64,000 bases of DNA from contig JAUIRK010000898.1 in assembly GCA_030549495.1 (NCBI GenBank), forward strand, positions 868,001 to 932,000, read 5' to 3'. Below the pieces are notes generated by a model, which did no database searches, was not told the DNA's origin, and saw only the letters and a list, made by a program, of their open reading frames with translations. The position numbers and the translations under genes are program-made. This DNA is from Nectonema munidae (Eukaryota; Nematomorpha; Nectonematoida; Nectonematidae). Positions within the stretch are counted from its first letter, which is position 1, and the number at the start of each line of letters is the position of its first letter. Shown one piece after another: positions 47,421-59,690 of this stretch.

Positions 47421-50400
47421 TCCACTTTACATTTTTAAATAGATGATAAAATATAACATTGAAGAGGTTGTAAGAAGAAATTTTGCTTTCAATTTGTATA
47501 AAAAATAGAGAGGGATATGATGAAGAACATTCTCTCTTGGCTTTGAACTTGTTCAACAGCCTCCCCTGACCTGGTCCCCATCTGGGATATATGGCTTTTG
47601 TTTAGTCCCGGCTATGAGATAACTTATAAGAGTTACATCAATTAAATGGCATTGTTAATTTAAGGATAAATTATACAAATTGATAGAATCTCTTTTCAAT
47701 ACCCTACCAAGCCATTAATTACAATTTTATGTTAATTGACATTTTTTGTTTAATCTTAATAAACGACAAATTAAAGAGGGGACTATTGGATAATAATCAA
47801 CAGTGGATCCAGAAACTCTTTAGCAAAGAGGCAAAGAATTAGCATAGCAAGAATTAATTCTCTTTTCACATCTGTATAATTTCTACAAGAGGTAAAAACG
47901 TTTGCATCTGAATGCCTGTAAACATTTGGGAAAGAAAATTCAATATTTTTCGTTTCTGATATCAATAAGGCGGGATGAGCACTAGAGGATATTCAAAGCT
48001 GGATTGAGTGTAAAGAAATTCATTAAAAAAAAACTAGAAATTTCGAGGTCATAGAGACGAGGAAAAATTTTAAGAATTTTTAGACGTTAGCGAAGGCTTC
48101 GCAATGATTTGCCGTATTTAACCGAATATAAACTCAAATTTTACGACTCAAGTGTACAGAAGGTTAAACGTTTTTTACGTCAAAAAATTCTGGCAAAAAT
48201 TTCACCAGAAGAGAAAACGTTGTCATCGTAATTCTTCGCAATAAAATCCCATTTTTATGAAAAAAATATAAAGTAATGAAAAATGTTCTTAAATATTATT
48301 GTACTTTTCAAAAGATATTTTATGGTTGAGGATGGTAAGTAGCTATTACGATAAGTTAAGTTCATTTAAATATACTCGATGTTCGATTTTATGAGTAAGG
48401 GGGCATTTATCTTGCTGCGTTGGCAGTCTGGCCACCTAACGGATTCTTCAAATATGTTTTCTTGTGAATCCTAAAGCAACCCATTTTAATTGACTTTCCT
48501 TTGCTTTCTATCAAAATGTTCAAAGCGGAATTTTTGCTTGCAACTACAAAAAGAATGTTATTTCAAGGTAAAGAAGTATTCCACTTCATCATCTCAGGTT
48601 AGAAATTAAAGGCATACGTAAACAGGTTTCCTCAGGTACTGCAAATTCTTGCTCAGCCGATTGGAGATGAGGAAAAATGCGAGAGCAATTGGATGAAATC
48701 TGAAGCCAGACACAAATTTATCAAGTTGTGTATTGATTGAGCAAGCGAGGTCTTTCATGTGGAAGGAAAGCGGATAGTCGAATATTTATTGTGTGGTTAG
48801 TGAGTGCAAGAAATATTTTATAGGCTGCACGCATGAAGGGGAATTAGCTCAGTTATCTATTTTCAAAAAGCTTTGGTCAAAAGAAGGCACTCTTTGGTGA
48901 AGAGGTATTTTACTGCGAATTCAAGATAAAGAGATCAAAGATTGTGGATTCGTTTTTTGAACAATAAAGGATTATGTTTGGAATTGTTGGCTAGGAAGAA
49001 CAATTGCCGTATAATTGCAAGTAAAGGTGTCCTGTTTAGGGGTAGAAAACCTAGACCTAATTATCCTATTAAAGTAAAACTTCTCAAAAGGCGTCACCAC
49101 GGGGATCAAGATAAAAACCGGGTTTACGGAAAAATAGAAAAGAATCTATACATTATTTATACGTCACTTTTTTAAAACAGAATTTAAAGAAATGACAAAG
49201 TTAGATTGGAGTAGTTAGACATATCTTCGTTTGCTTTCTTAAAAATGAAATTTGTTATAGATAAAAATCGTTTGTGTCATATTTTATGCCGCAAAGATTT
49301 CTCTGTTTGGTAGTTCAAGCATGTGTATGAACAGCCTTTTCAGACATCAAGATAATAAAATTAAAAATCACCTAATATTAACGGATACTACATTTTAATG
49401 AAGGAAAATCTTGTCCTTGATTGACTTGCATTGGCCAAAATCTTGGCATTAAAGCAAATTCAGTTTATTACCCTTGGAATAGAGGAATATAAATCAAATG
49501 GAGAAGTATACTGTCACATGTTTACGTGGAAAAAGGGGATAGAGAGTGGGTCTTCGAAAAGAAAACAAGTCAAAGCAAAGGCAACTGAGTGAGAGTGTAT
49601 GCGCAAACATTTAACGTTAGATGGAATGAAATGTTTTACGACCTACAAAGATTAGGAAGACATTTTTGACTACTCTTGACATCGAAAATAACCTTGCTAA
49701 GTGTAGGTGTAAAAGAATGAATAATAACTTAAAAACTATGGAATCACAAAATTAGGATCGTTCTTATGAGTACAAAAATTAGGTCCTTATTATTGGATTG
49801 ATTGCAAAAATAATGTTAAATTTCGCTACAAAAGGTAGATATGATCCGTAAACCGTTTCCTTGTATAACAAGACTACCTCCTTAAATTGGGAAAAATGTT
49901 TAAAGCCTAAAACTTAATAATAACAATTTTAATGTCATAATTTTGATCTTCTTCAGAATTTTGAGTTGCCTTTTCGAAATATGTTTAATCATTACTTCTT
50001 TAGTGCAATACGTTGGCAAAATAAAAACCTTATGATATGACTAGCGTCTACAACTTTCAGACAGCGAATAACATTTGTAAATATATGAAACAAAAATAGA
50101 TATTAACAAATCAGAGGCAAGCCAGAGGTCGGTCTAATTTCTGCTCTCTCTCCATTTTAAGAAAAAAAATAATTTATACTGGGATTTGATCAAATAGAAA
50201 ATTATTAACTTTGTGTGAACCTCTTGCCGCTTTTATTTAAATTCTTCGCGACTCTACTGTAACAACCAAACACTTTTTCAAAATAGTCCATTTTCAATGA
50301 CTGACAAAAATAATAATTGAAAAAAAGATTTGGCCTTAATCGATAGAATACTTGGCAAAATAAGAAAATAGAATAATGTAGCACTAATTTTAAATTATCG

Positions 50401-51654
50401 AAAGTTATAAGCGGGAATCTGCCCTAAGGTCACTCTTCGTGAGAAGAAGGATTTCATCTGCATAACATGCGTCTCCTTTTCCTTTGAGACTGCAGTGAAT
50501 TTAAATAGGAGAGTGCTTTTCGATAGAAAGAAAGGCATTCGCGCTTAGAACGTGATGAATACTGAAAAAATGGAGATTGGTAGGCAAATGGCGAAACTTT
50601 GACGAGAAGTGCTCTTCTTGAATGTCATGCGATATTTGCTAAGGATAAATAAAGTGCTTTTCGAAACGTGAAATTTAGTTAACGTGGTGCAAGGCATTTT
50701 TGATGGTGGAGTGATGATGTGTGTTGAAAAGACTTTCACATTTTAAATCATCAAACTTGGTTTATTAAACACTTTTCATCACGAATGAAAGCAAAGCAAA
50801 CGAGAAGGAGTCAAGCTAAAAGCTATTTTGGTGTGTCAGTTGAATCTCGCTTAGTCAAATATATTGGGGGGGGGGGGGGGGGACTTAAGCGAACAGAAGC
50901 AAGTTATAATTAAAATTTGAAGGGATAGAACACATTTTAGGAAAAATACGAGCATACATAACACATTAAACCAAATTAAAATGATGTGTACAAAGGAAGT
51001 GGAGTGAAGAGTTGGAATAAATTTAATTACGATTATTATTATTTAAGTTTGCAAAACAGGAAGGGCGTCAAGTGAAGTTATGCGAAATTTGAATTTAAGC
51101 TTTAACGCTATAAATGGTTTGAAAAGACTCATGCTATTTGAAGATAAAGGAAATTGCATTCTCTTATCTCCTTCCATTTATACACTTTTTCTGTGTGGAT
51201 AGAAAAAATTTAGACTTCAATACAATTAACCAAATTCAGCTAAATCAATTTAAAACACTGGATACTTTCGCTTATACCTTTTTCAGTTCAGTCGCACTTT
51301 TTGCAATTCCATATTACATTGTTTAATCTTTTTTAATTTTGTTTATTTTTTAAAAGAAATATTAGTTTAACTCAAAAACAAATTGTATTGAAAAAAGATT
51401 AGAAACAAATTTATGAAAAAAATATGTGGGTTTCAGTATAAATTACCTTAGATATTGTCTAATTTTATTTGGCATTAATCAGATAACCACTGTTATTTCA
51501 TTGGCCATAAATTTGTTCAAATGTTTTTTGTTAATAAATTTGTTTTTTAAAATAATTTGTTTGAATGATTGAAATTTTATTGATTCAAACAAATAATCGT
51601 TAAATTTTAAAATGTACGAAAAAATTGCACAAATGCATTTTCGAATGAACTTGC

Positions 51655-51735
51655 AATCCAACGAAATTGCAAAAAGGTGTAACGGAGTAATTGAATTGCA
51701 AAAGAGTGTAGCGGAATTGGAAAAGATGTGACTAA
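51655..51735. repeat. Single 21-bp heptad arm (copy 5)
   Basis: Two to three units of the type GAATTGCAAAAGAGTGTAGC, related to the arms at 17947-18561. ATATATATAT follows 20 bp later. No inverted partner seen. Confidence 0.4.
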
Positions 51736-53295
51736 CTGAAACTTCTGGATTATATATATATGCGTTTACTATATCCCACTCATATCTTGATTGAACTTGG
51801 GCGAAGTAACCTTGATGGATGATATTCAGTTTTTTACTGAGCGTATATTAGTCCATGTCGGAAGCGAAGAGTTTCCTTATTGAGGAATCATTTAATAGGG
51901 AAAAGAAACACAGTATGACAAGCTTTAAAAAATCTGGAAGTATTTTTTATTCTTACAACAAGAAAAGATTTCTTTAATATTTATGAATCAGTGTTTGATG
52001 CAGGAAGATTAAATTTTAAGAAAAAAGGATTCATTTTTGATACTTTCCTGAACGGCAATGTAGTGTTTAGCGTGAAAGATTTTGATGGAAATTAAGGACA
52101 TATTGCAAAATAAAATTTTCTTGTAAATTTCAAAATATCTATTTACTTCAATATTATAACATAAAAATTGAAAATTTGAAAAGATTTTTAAACTAAATCC
52201 TAAAACATGAGATTTTTAACACCATCTATAAAATATTAACCTTTTTCATAATGTATTATCCCTTCTAAAAGATGAACGTTTTTTTTTGGAATAAATGAAA
52301 AATAAGATGAATTTTTCCATATTAATAAATTTATTAACATTGATTAGCTTGTCTATGCTGATGAATATTTTTAAGGTCACTGTATCAATAAATCAAGGTC
52401 ATGATCTAAACCCGCTCTTTGCTCATAATTGAATTCAAAAGGGTTTTGGCAATAAAAATGATTCAAGATGTTCATCGTATATAACATCGATAGCAAAATA
52501 CGAAATACTATATTTGATAAACAGGACAACGTTTTTTACCCCCTCGAATGAATTTTAGGCCATGCGTCGTGTGATCTCATAATTCCTTGGAGAAGATATT
52601 ACAACGAAGTGCTTATAAAATGCTATTTACAAATATATCGCCCTTTTTCTTTCTCTATCGTGCTGTCTATTTTATTTCCTGTAATTTCAAAAAATAAAAT
52701 AATTCAAACTTTTTTTGAATGATTAGAACAAATACAATGAAAATAAAATAAAGTAGAAACTCACGTATAAAAAATGCATACTGTATTATTATTATGACAT
52801 ACTATCACTTCGAACTAAGGTAAAAAAATGTTTATCTTTTACTTAAAATATTTTAATTTTCAGTTTTCCTAAATAAATTTGGTCTTAGAAATCACTTGAA
52901 ATATTTAAAAAAATATACATCATTGTAACAATTTTAACAAAGAAGTATGTTATGTTGATTATATAGAAAACAACTTTGAATATTCTTATTTTATTTGCCC
53001 ATTTGTCACCTTTCTTTTTTGGTATAGGCCCGCAATCCTACATTGATACCTACAAATTCGCTACGATTTCATAATTAATCTTCCTTTCTTGAGGTTTTTG
53101 ATTTCGAGATAAATCTTCCTAAATTTTTGTGCTAATAGATAACTGTGAAATAATTGGCATTCTACCAATATTACCACGACTTTTTTCCATGATATCTAAG
53201 AAAAAGCTAATGATAATGATTGCAGTATCTTCCAAAATACCGTAATTATTGAGATAATATTAAAAATAAATAGTTATACCCCGTACCCATAGGCA

Positions 53296-54339
53296 GTGGC
53301 GGTTCTAGATTTTCGATAGTGAGGGAGCCAAACAAGGGTCAAGTTTTTAAAAAGTTGTAAAGAAATAGGTTTAAATAAAACTAAAAAATTTAAAACTTAT
53401 CAATTTTTTTCATGAGAATTACTTATCGATATTGAGAATTATGAAACTTTAGTTTTTTATAATAAATTTGGGTGGTGCCCTCACGTTCCGATGCCAGCAG
53501 AGACCTCAAATTAAGAGTGCGCTTGGTCTAAGATTCACCCGTCCAGATAAGAGAGATATTTCTTCCCCTGGATGCAAAACCCACTCAAAAAATTAAATTA
53601 TAAAAAGTTTCGAGTAAATTTTAAATCCAGTAAAATAGGTATTTGATGTGGAGGGGCCAACATGGGGTCTAGCCAAAAAACTGGGGGGAGGGGTAATATA
53701 AGTAACCTTATTAAAAATTTACTTATATTTTTGAGTAGCCAGACTTTCGAACTTTTTTTCTCTTATAATTTTTTTAATATTATGAAGGGAACTTGATAAA
53801 CCACAAAAATAAAGAAGCCATAGTATAAGCAGATTCTTGTTTAGATTTTATGGTCAAAGGACACATAAATCTACTTTCGCATATGTAATTTATATAAATA
53901 GTGGGAATATATCTTACTGAATATTTGAAATAAATGAGTAGATATCAAACTCTAGCCAAAATTTTTAGAATAGTATGTATAAGCGTCTTTTACAGCGCAA
54001 CTTTAGATTTGCTAACACCTCTCTTTCTAAGAACAATCAGATTTACGAACAACTTTTGTCAATAAATGTTGACCCAGCTCACGAACTGTTCCTTCAAGTA
54101 TGCGCTTTAAAATTGGGACTTCTGCATATCTCTATCTATATAACGTTTCATAAATATTTAAAATAACGAACGGTTTTATCAAAGGAATTTAATTCGCACT
54201 GGAGGTTCCACTAATTCTAGAAATTAATTATATATAACATTCAAAATTCCTCAATGATATTTTATTTATATTTCATTTATAGAATTTGTATTCGTCAATT
54301 ATCTCAATGGTTTTAAATCAAGAGAAAATTAGAAAATAA
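53296..54339. other. Gene-free DNA beginning with a lone hAT-like end
   Basis: CAGTGGCGGTTCTAGATTTT at 53296 is hAT-like, and the following kilobase has G-rich patches (for example ACTGGGGGGAGGGG near 53682). No matching right end or duplication was found. Confidence 0.3.
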
Positions 54340-54578
54340 ATTTCATGTTGTTTCTAGATGGCGTTAAGGAAAGTTTAGTCTATTAATAGATGGCGTTAAT
54401 AAATTCTATTTTTTTCAAAAAATCTTACTGTTTTTTCACTAAATAAGTGGCTCCTTATCATTTTAATGAAGAAATAAATTTTATTTAATTGTTTTGGATC
54501 TAAAAATTATATACAAACGAAAATTATTTAAATGGCCTCTAGAGGCCGAATACGTGATTGCGGCCATGAGAAGGTTAA
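54340..54578 (+). mobile_element. piggyBac-family right-end fragment
   Basis: Two copies of AGATGGCGTTAA (54358 and 54391), about 33 bp apart, are followed some 190 bp later by GCGGCCATGAGAAGG and TTAA. This is the layout of the right end of the piggyBac at 41180-44578 (copies at 44337 and 44370, end at 44578). The terminal bases differ, so it is a related subfamily or truncated copy. Confidence 0.5.
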
Positions 54579-54582
54579 TGTA

Positions 54583-57287
54583 CACTTTAATGTTTTAAGT
54601 CCAATAAAATGCCATGGAAAATTGGATTAAAATGGAAAGCACTCTACGAAGAAGAGTTTACATCCTACTCCTAACAAACAGAGCAGATGTCGGATCGACA
54701 ATTACGGAAAGAAAAGTGAAAGTTCACAAGAGCAGAAAGAAGGTGCTTGCATTACACTAGAGAAAGGAGGAAATGTCTTCACCTGGCAGCCACCTCGCAA
54801 GCATAATTGGTAGATCTGGAGAGAAGGAGAAGAAAGTAGAGACGAAAAAACGCTCTCACGAAACTACTTCATTTTCATAAAGTTCAAAAGTCATTAAGTA
54901 TTTTAGTTTCGGAACAGAGAACACAAAAGGAAGTAAACTTCTTCCGCGCCCTTTAGATCCTTCGCTGTTCCGTATACCATGGTGTCGCTTCTATTCCTTC
55001 TCTTCTATTCATTTTTTTCTATTTTGTGTTAACTATTTGAATATTTTACGAATCCAGGGGAATGGTGAAGTATGAACGCTTAAACTCTTCGATAAGCAAT
55101 AACTCTAACGTTTACAGTGTCAAATTATCGAATATTTCATTACCTTAACCTACCATAAGAGAAACTGCACGGTTTTAGATCTATTATTCCCTTTTCTAAT
55201 TTCCAAAATAAATAACAGTTTCTGTGAAAAAGCCTTTTTCATAACAACTTTCTTATTTTTCGAATGGGTTATTTGTTTTGGTAACTAGCTATAATCTTCA
55301 CTACGTAAACAAAAAAATCACAACATTGAAAAAGATGCTAGAGCACAATAAATTACAGAAAATTAAAACACACACAGGCGCTAATTGGGGACAAGCATAT
55401 ACGCCAAGATACTTTTGTGATTAGGGGAAAATAGTTTTCTTGTTCTACCCGCTTGATTATTATCTTTGCAGGTGCGTCAAATGCTGTTAAAATTTTGGAC
55501 GTGTTGTGCGCCAAATTTAACCTTCACAAAACTTTGCTATGCTCGTATATTATATAAATGTTAGCAAAAACTTTGAATATCATTAAATCGTAACTAAATA
55601 TTGCATGAATTTAAGAACGAAAGAATCATATCTAAACGTTTTTTAAGCTAAAGTTCAAAAAATATATCTCAATGAATTTTTAGTATTCTTAAAAAATCGC
55701 TTCTTTAAAACAAAAAATAAAAAAAAAATTAAGCAAAAATCAATAAAAATATTAAGCAAGAAAGAGGAGTATCAGAAACGGAGAAATGCGAGTGGTAACA
55801 ACCATTAAAAATAAAAAACGAAAAAAGGCGTATCGCAAAGCAATAAAAAGTGGCAGTTACGAAAAGATAGGATTGAGAAAAAGGGCTTGGAAATTGTTAT
55901 TTATCACTGATATTTATCACTAGTGAATCGCAAAAAGTTGTTAAGAGAAAGCGATACGAGACACACATACATATAAAAAGAAGAGTATGATCTACTAGAC
56001 TTCATCATTGAACTGAGTAAGACGACACACGGACAAATTACTGCAAATCACGTTAAATTGAGTGTGAGAGAGGAGCTCTCTCTCTCTCTCTCTTCATGAT
56101 CTGTTTATTAAAAAAATAGAAAGAAAGCTATAAAAATAAGTTGAGGCGCAATATACTCGCAAAATCAATGGAATGATGATGTGGAAGCAGTGATATACAA
56201 TGCCTTCCTTCTCTTGGGATGTATCACGATGACGTTATGAAGTTATTTATTCTAGACACCACGACAAAAACTTCTTTACTAATTGTTCTTACAACGAACA
56301 CACACACACACTTTTACAAACAACAACAAACTACGTGTTGTTTGCATCCAACAAATTCAACCACTCCAAGGGAAAAATACCTCCTCCTTCTCTCTACACT
56401 TGGCTTCAGTCTTGCAAATTTATGCCATCCATCCATCTAAAAGTTCACAAGATTTTGATGTTTTTTAAAACTAAAATTATAGCTTACTAGTTTCATAATA
56501 AGACATTCTTGTTTCTTTTTCATCGGGACGAGTGTACACTTCGTCGAACAGACATATCGTAGTTGGACGATTCGTCGAATGGCCATTTAGTCGAAAGAAA
56601 AGCTATAGGCGTTTAATATTGTTAAACAGGCAATTGCTTAATTATAAGCATTATATAGGTAGGATTGTCTTTTTACTAAATTTTCTAGTACCCTACACTT
56701 TCAAAATAGCACCGTTTACTAATTCATTAGTCGAATTTCCAACAAAAGCCTTTAGTAATTTAGTTAGTATGTGTAATTCACTGGCGGATCCAGAGGGAAG
56801 GCCACCTGAGCTCAGTCCTATGAAGAATGGCTTCAGAAATTCCCCTTACAGATTTTGCTCATTTAGTTAGTGAGTGGAAGTAATATTTTTCCTCACACTG
56901 AAAAAAATACTACTATATGAAGCGTGACCTTTAATTAATATTAGTCTAATTATAAAGTTTTATATCTATTTCAATAAAATCGGATGTTAGTCGCCAAAAA
57001 AAAAAGTTTAATAATTTTATTTATTGCGTTTTATTTCAATATTTCTTTTAAAAAAGTCCGAAGTGAAAATTCTCTGGTAAAAGAATTTCCAGTATGGTAA
57101 AAAGATCCAAACTGAACAGCGAACAATGATAGATAATTCTACTCAAAAGACAACAAAGATTAAGACCTGTTACTGTCATGAAAATGAGCAACGCATGTTA
57201 AAATCTGCTGAAAAGCATGTTTGGATTACAATAAAGAATTTATTGAATAAGTTGAAAGCTATTTTTAATTTAACAAAAAATGAAATA
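54583..57287. other. Gene-free DNA
   Basis: Less AT-rich patches at 54640-55000 and 55980-56450 include (CT)n at 56076-56093 and an (AC)n run near 56301. Phrase repeats of the form CTTCGTCGAAC and ATTCGTCGAATGGCC occur at 56530-56600. A hAT-like start CACTGGCGGATCCAGAGG lies at 56780 without partner. Confidence 0.3.
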
Positions 57288-57295
57288 CGCTAGAT

Positions 57296-57731
57296 CAGTG
57301 GTTCCCAACCGGGGGTCCATGGAAGAATTTGAAAGGGTCCATGGAAATTCTACTTCAAACTACTTATGCTGAATCTCCTTTAATATACTTCTATTTTCCA
57401 AATCAATATAAATATATATATTTAGAGCTTTTTTAAATAAATATTTTCTTTCTTTTTTTAAAGTTTCATATTTTGAAGGTTTATATATCCTTTTTATTAG
57501 TTACAATATTTTTGAAAAATTTATATTTTAATTGGAAAAAAATTTTATTCACATTTTATCTCAGGCTTTACGATTTCATATGAGTAAGCATACGATTTAA
57601 TCAGATGACTACAATCATTTTTTGCATAAAAATCTTTGATTAATTTTGTTGGACTATTCAGTTGTAGGGGTCTACAGGTAAAAAAGTGACTAAAAAAGAG
57701 GGAACGGGATAAAAAAGTTTGGGAACCACTG
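57296..57731. mobile_element. Non-autonomous hAT element with perfect 8-bp duplication
   Basis: Left end CAGTGGTTCCCAACCGGG; right end, reverse-complemented, CAGTGGTTCCCAAACTTT. The identical flank cgctagat occurs on both sides (57288-57295 and 57732-57739). 436 bp, noncoding; contains GGGTCCATGG twice near the left end. Confidence 0.9.
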
Positions 57732-57886
57732 CGCTAGATCATACTCAGTAGCGTGCAAAGAAGAATTCGCCCGAAGGCAGAATTTATTTGTATTAATATA
57801 TCATTCAATGCAAATGTTATAGCCTTTGACTATAATGAAATAGTAATAATAATAGATATTTATATGATGTATACAACTTATAGTAA

Positions 57887-57943
57887 AACTTCTGTAATGT
57901 GGACATAATTGAGAATGACATAAATGTCCTCCTTACAGAAGAA
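57887..57943. repeat. Small inverted repeat, pogo-like wording
   Basis: CTTCTGTAATGTGGACAT (57889-57906) pairs with ATGTCCTCCTTACAGAAG (57924-57941), 16 of 18 bases. It could be a miniature Tc1/mariner-pogo derivative. Confidence 0.35.
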
Positions 57944-58971
57944 ATTTTATTGAACAAATGAGAGTTAAAAGATTGATATTTCACACTAATATGTTAATGA
58001 ACTTTGTTAAGTTAAATTTGTGCTCATGCAGGACTCAAATCAGTATATTGAGAATAGAATTAAATATCAATGAGAAAATGAGTTGAGGAAAAAGATTGAC
58101 TGCTGATTAAGCTCAAAGAACAATGTGAAATTATTGAGATGTAAACGTTTGCTCAGAAAAATTTGAAAATATCTAAGCAAAATCTAGGAATTTCTATCCT
58201 CATAGGATTCAAAGATTGTATCAAGCGGGTTCAAAAAATATTTTATAAATCACTATTTTTATAGTCCAAACGGATTTAACTGACATGGGTTGCATGAAGT
58301 AGGCCCATTCAGCTCCCTAGCTTGTGTTAATAAAATTTGTCTTAGCGAAGTTAAGGTAAAACTAAGTGCTAAGGAAATTTTGTTTCGAGAAAAGTAAGGG
58401 TATGATGCGCGTGCTACAACTAATCAAGAGTAGCTCCATTGTTTCCAAATAAATAGAACTGAAGAAAGTTTATCTCGATATACTATGAACGTTACAATAT
58501 TATGAATAGTAAAAAACAATGGAGTAGCAGTTTGAAGAGAACAAGAAGCGATAGGAAGGATGAATGTGGGAGAAAGAGCAGAATGAATGAAATGAAAAGA
58601 ATTGAAGCATGTCCGACTGATACGATGTCAATCGAAAAAGTTAGGCAATGTCAAGTCCATAAATGAAAATGTCTGAGAGAGATGTAATGAAATATTTTTC
58701 TCAATTTATGCAGAATAAAATATCGAGAGAGTGTTGTATGAACGGTCAGACTAAACACCCCAACTCCAAAATACCATAAATTAATAAAAATCATCTATCA
58801 AACTACTTTTTGTCAATACTTAAAAAGAGGAAGGGGCGTTAGTAAGGTTGGTTAGATACTGCGTTTCGATAACTCAAGGTCTTGGGTTCGTTCCCGTATC
58901 AAGCCTACTTCCCTCATAGTTCGAATCAAGAGGCCCAATTGTGCCTTCTCGATGAAAACACCACACGGTAC

Positions 58972-59648
58972 TAGAGCTTCTGTCCCGAGATTTCTCGAAA
59001 ATTTTAGAATTTTTTTATTTCTTGATTCTCGAGAAATTTTTGTCGAGACTCAAGAATTTAAAAATTTTTTTATTACTGAAAACATGTTAAATTTTGAATA
59101 AATTATTAATAAAATAATTATGTGTAATGCATGATCAACTTTTGAATATTCAAATTTTGAAGAAATTTTAGAATGTGCAAAAAATATTTTTGATAAAATT
59201 TTTTCTCATTATTTGGAGCATGGAACTGTTATACAAGAAAGCCAAATTCAAGTCGAATCTGTTGATGAGTTTGAAGAAGAATCTCTAACTCAGAGTTTAA
59301 ATAGAGAAATTAAAGAATTCATGTATGATAAAAAAGAAGAAAAAGAGTACAATAGAAGAACTACAGATGTTCAAACAAAACAAAATTTTGATTTATCAGA
59401 ATCGATGCAATTGTTAAAAAATTCTCTTTTATGCATCCAACCAACTTCTTGTCAATGCGGAAGAATTTTATCTCCAAAACGATTGAGTTTGAAAAACGAA
59501 ACTTTAAATGTTCTTGTTTTTTTTAAAAGTTATTTTACTAATAAAACAAAATATTTTTTAACTTCTCGAAACTTTTCTCGAGTCTCGAGAATCATATATT
59601 TTTTTTCTCGTTTCTCGAGAATTAAATTTTATCGAGAAATCAGCTCTA
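58972..59648 (+). mobile_element. Short hAT element inserted in a SINE, perfect 8-bp duplication
   Basis: Flanked on both sides by cacggtac (58964-58971 and 59649-59656). Left end TAGAGCTTCTGTCCCGAG; right end, reverse-complemented, TAGAGCTGATTTCTCGAT. Subterminal arms are studded with TCTCGAGAA-type palindromes. It carries the C-terminal part of a hAT transposase (59213-59560). Confidence 0.88.
59213..59560 (+). pseudogene. hAT transposase C-terminal relic
   Basis: The open frame contains an acidic, charged segment (VDEFEEESLTQSLNREIKEF), then LSESMQLLKNSLLCIQPTSC, QCGRILSPKRLSLKNETLNV and LVFFKSYF. This matches the hAT dimerisation block, in which IQPTSCQCGRILS stands where typical proteins have a TSxxSERxFS motif. 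The preceding catalytic domain is absent and the frame runs on into the right terminal arm (to 59686), so no functional protein is expected. The element is probably an internal-deletion derivative mobilised by a full-length relative elsewhere. Confidence 0.75.
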
Positions 59649-59690
59649 CACGGTACCTTACGCTTAATAAGTCGTTTGATACATGACTTT

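Larger units (their letters stand above)
46427..53295. other. Long gene-free stretch
   Basis: No protein gene is supported. It contains a GC-richer island (46860-47420), an (AG)n repeat at 46911-46934, a 17-G run at 50866-50882, and a 21-bp heptad arm at 51655-51730. A hAT-like start CAGTGGCGGTTCTAG lies at 53296 without a partner. Confidence 0.3.
58832..59690 (+). repeat. tRNA-derived SINE (head type A), copy 2, split by a hAT
   Basis: Starts GGGGCGTTAGTAAGGTTGG, then TTAGATAC, CAAGGTCTTGGGTTCGTTCC (B box), AAGCCTACTT, CAATTGTGCCTTCT and GATGAAAACA, the same block order as the minus-strand copy at 33140-33288. The hAT at 58972-59648 interrupts the body; the remainder (from 59657) is approximate at its 3' end. 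Confidence 0.75.

Noticed and set aside
48838-48860. GGGGAATTAGCTCAG resembling the 5' end of a tRNA
   Set aside because: No anticodon stem, T arm or acceptor partner follows.
52200-52265. TTAACACCATCTATA and TTAACCTTTTTC as a possible piggyBac left end
   Set aside because: Order and spacing of the two words do not match the family layout, and no partner end is present.
53296-53330. CAGTGGCGGTTCTAG as a hAT element start
   Set aside because: No matching right end or target duplication found downstream; kept only as a lone end, like those at 14492, 23113, 24468 and 56780.
59213-59686. 157-codon ORF as a host gene
   Set aside because: It lies wholly in a TIR-bounded hAT element with a perfect 8-bp duplication and contains the hAT dimerisation block, and its tail is terminal-arm DNA.
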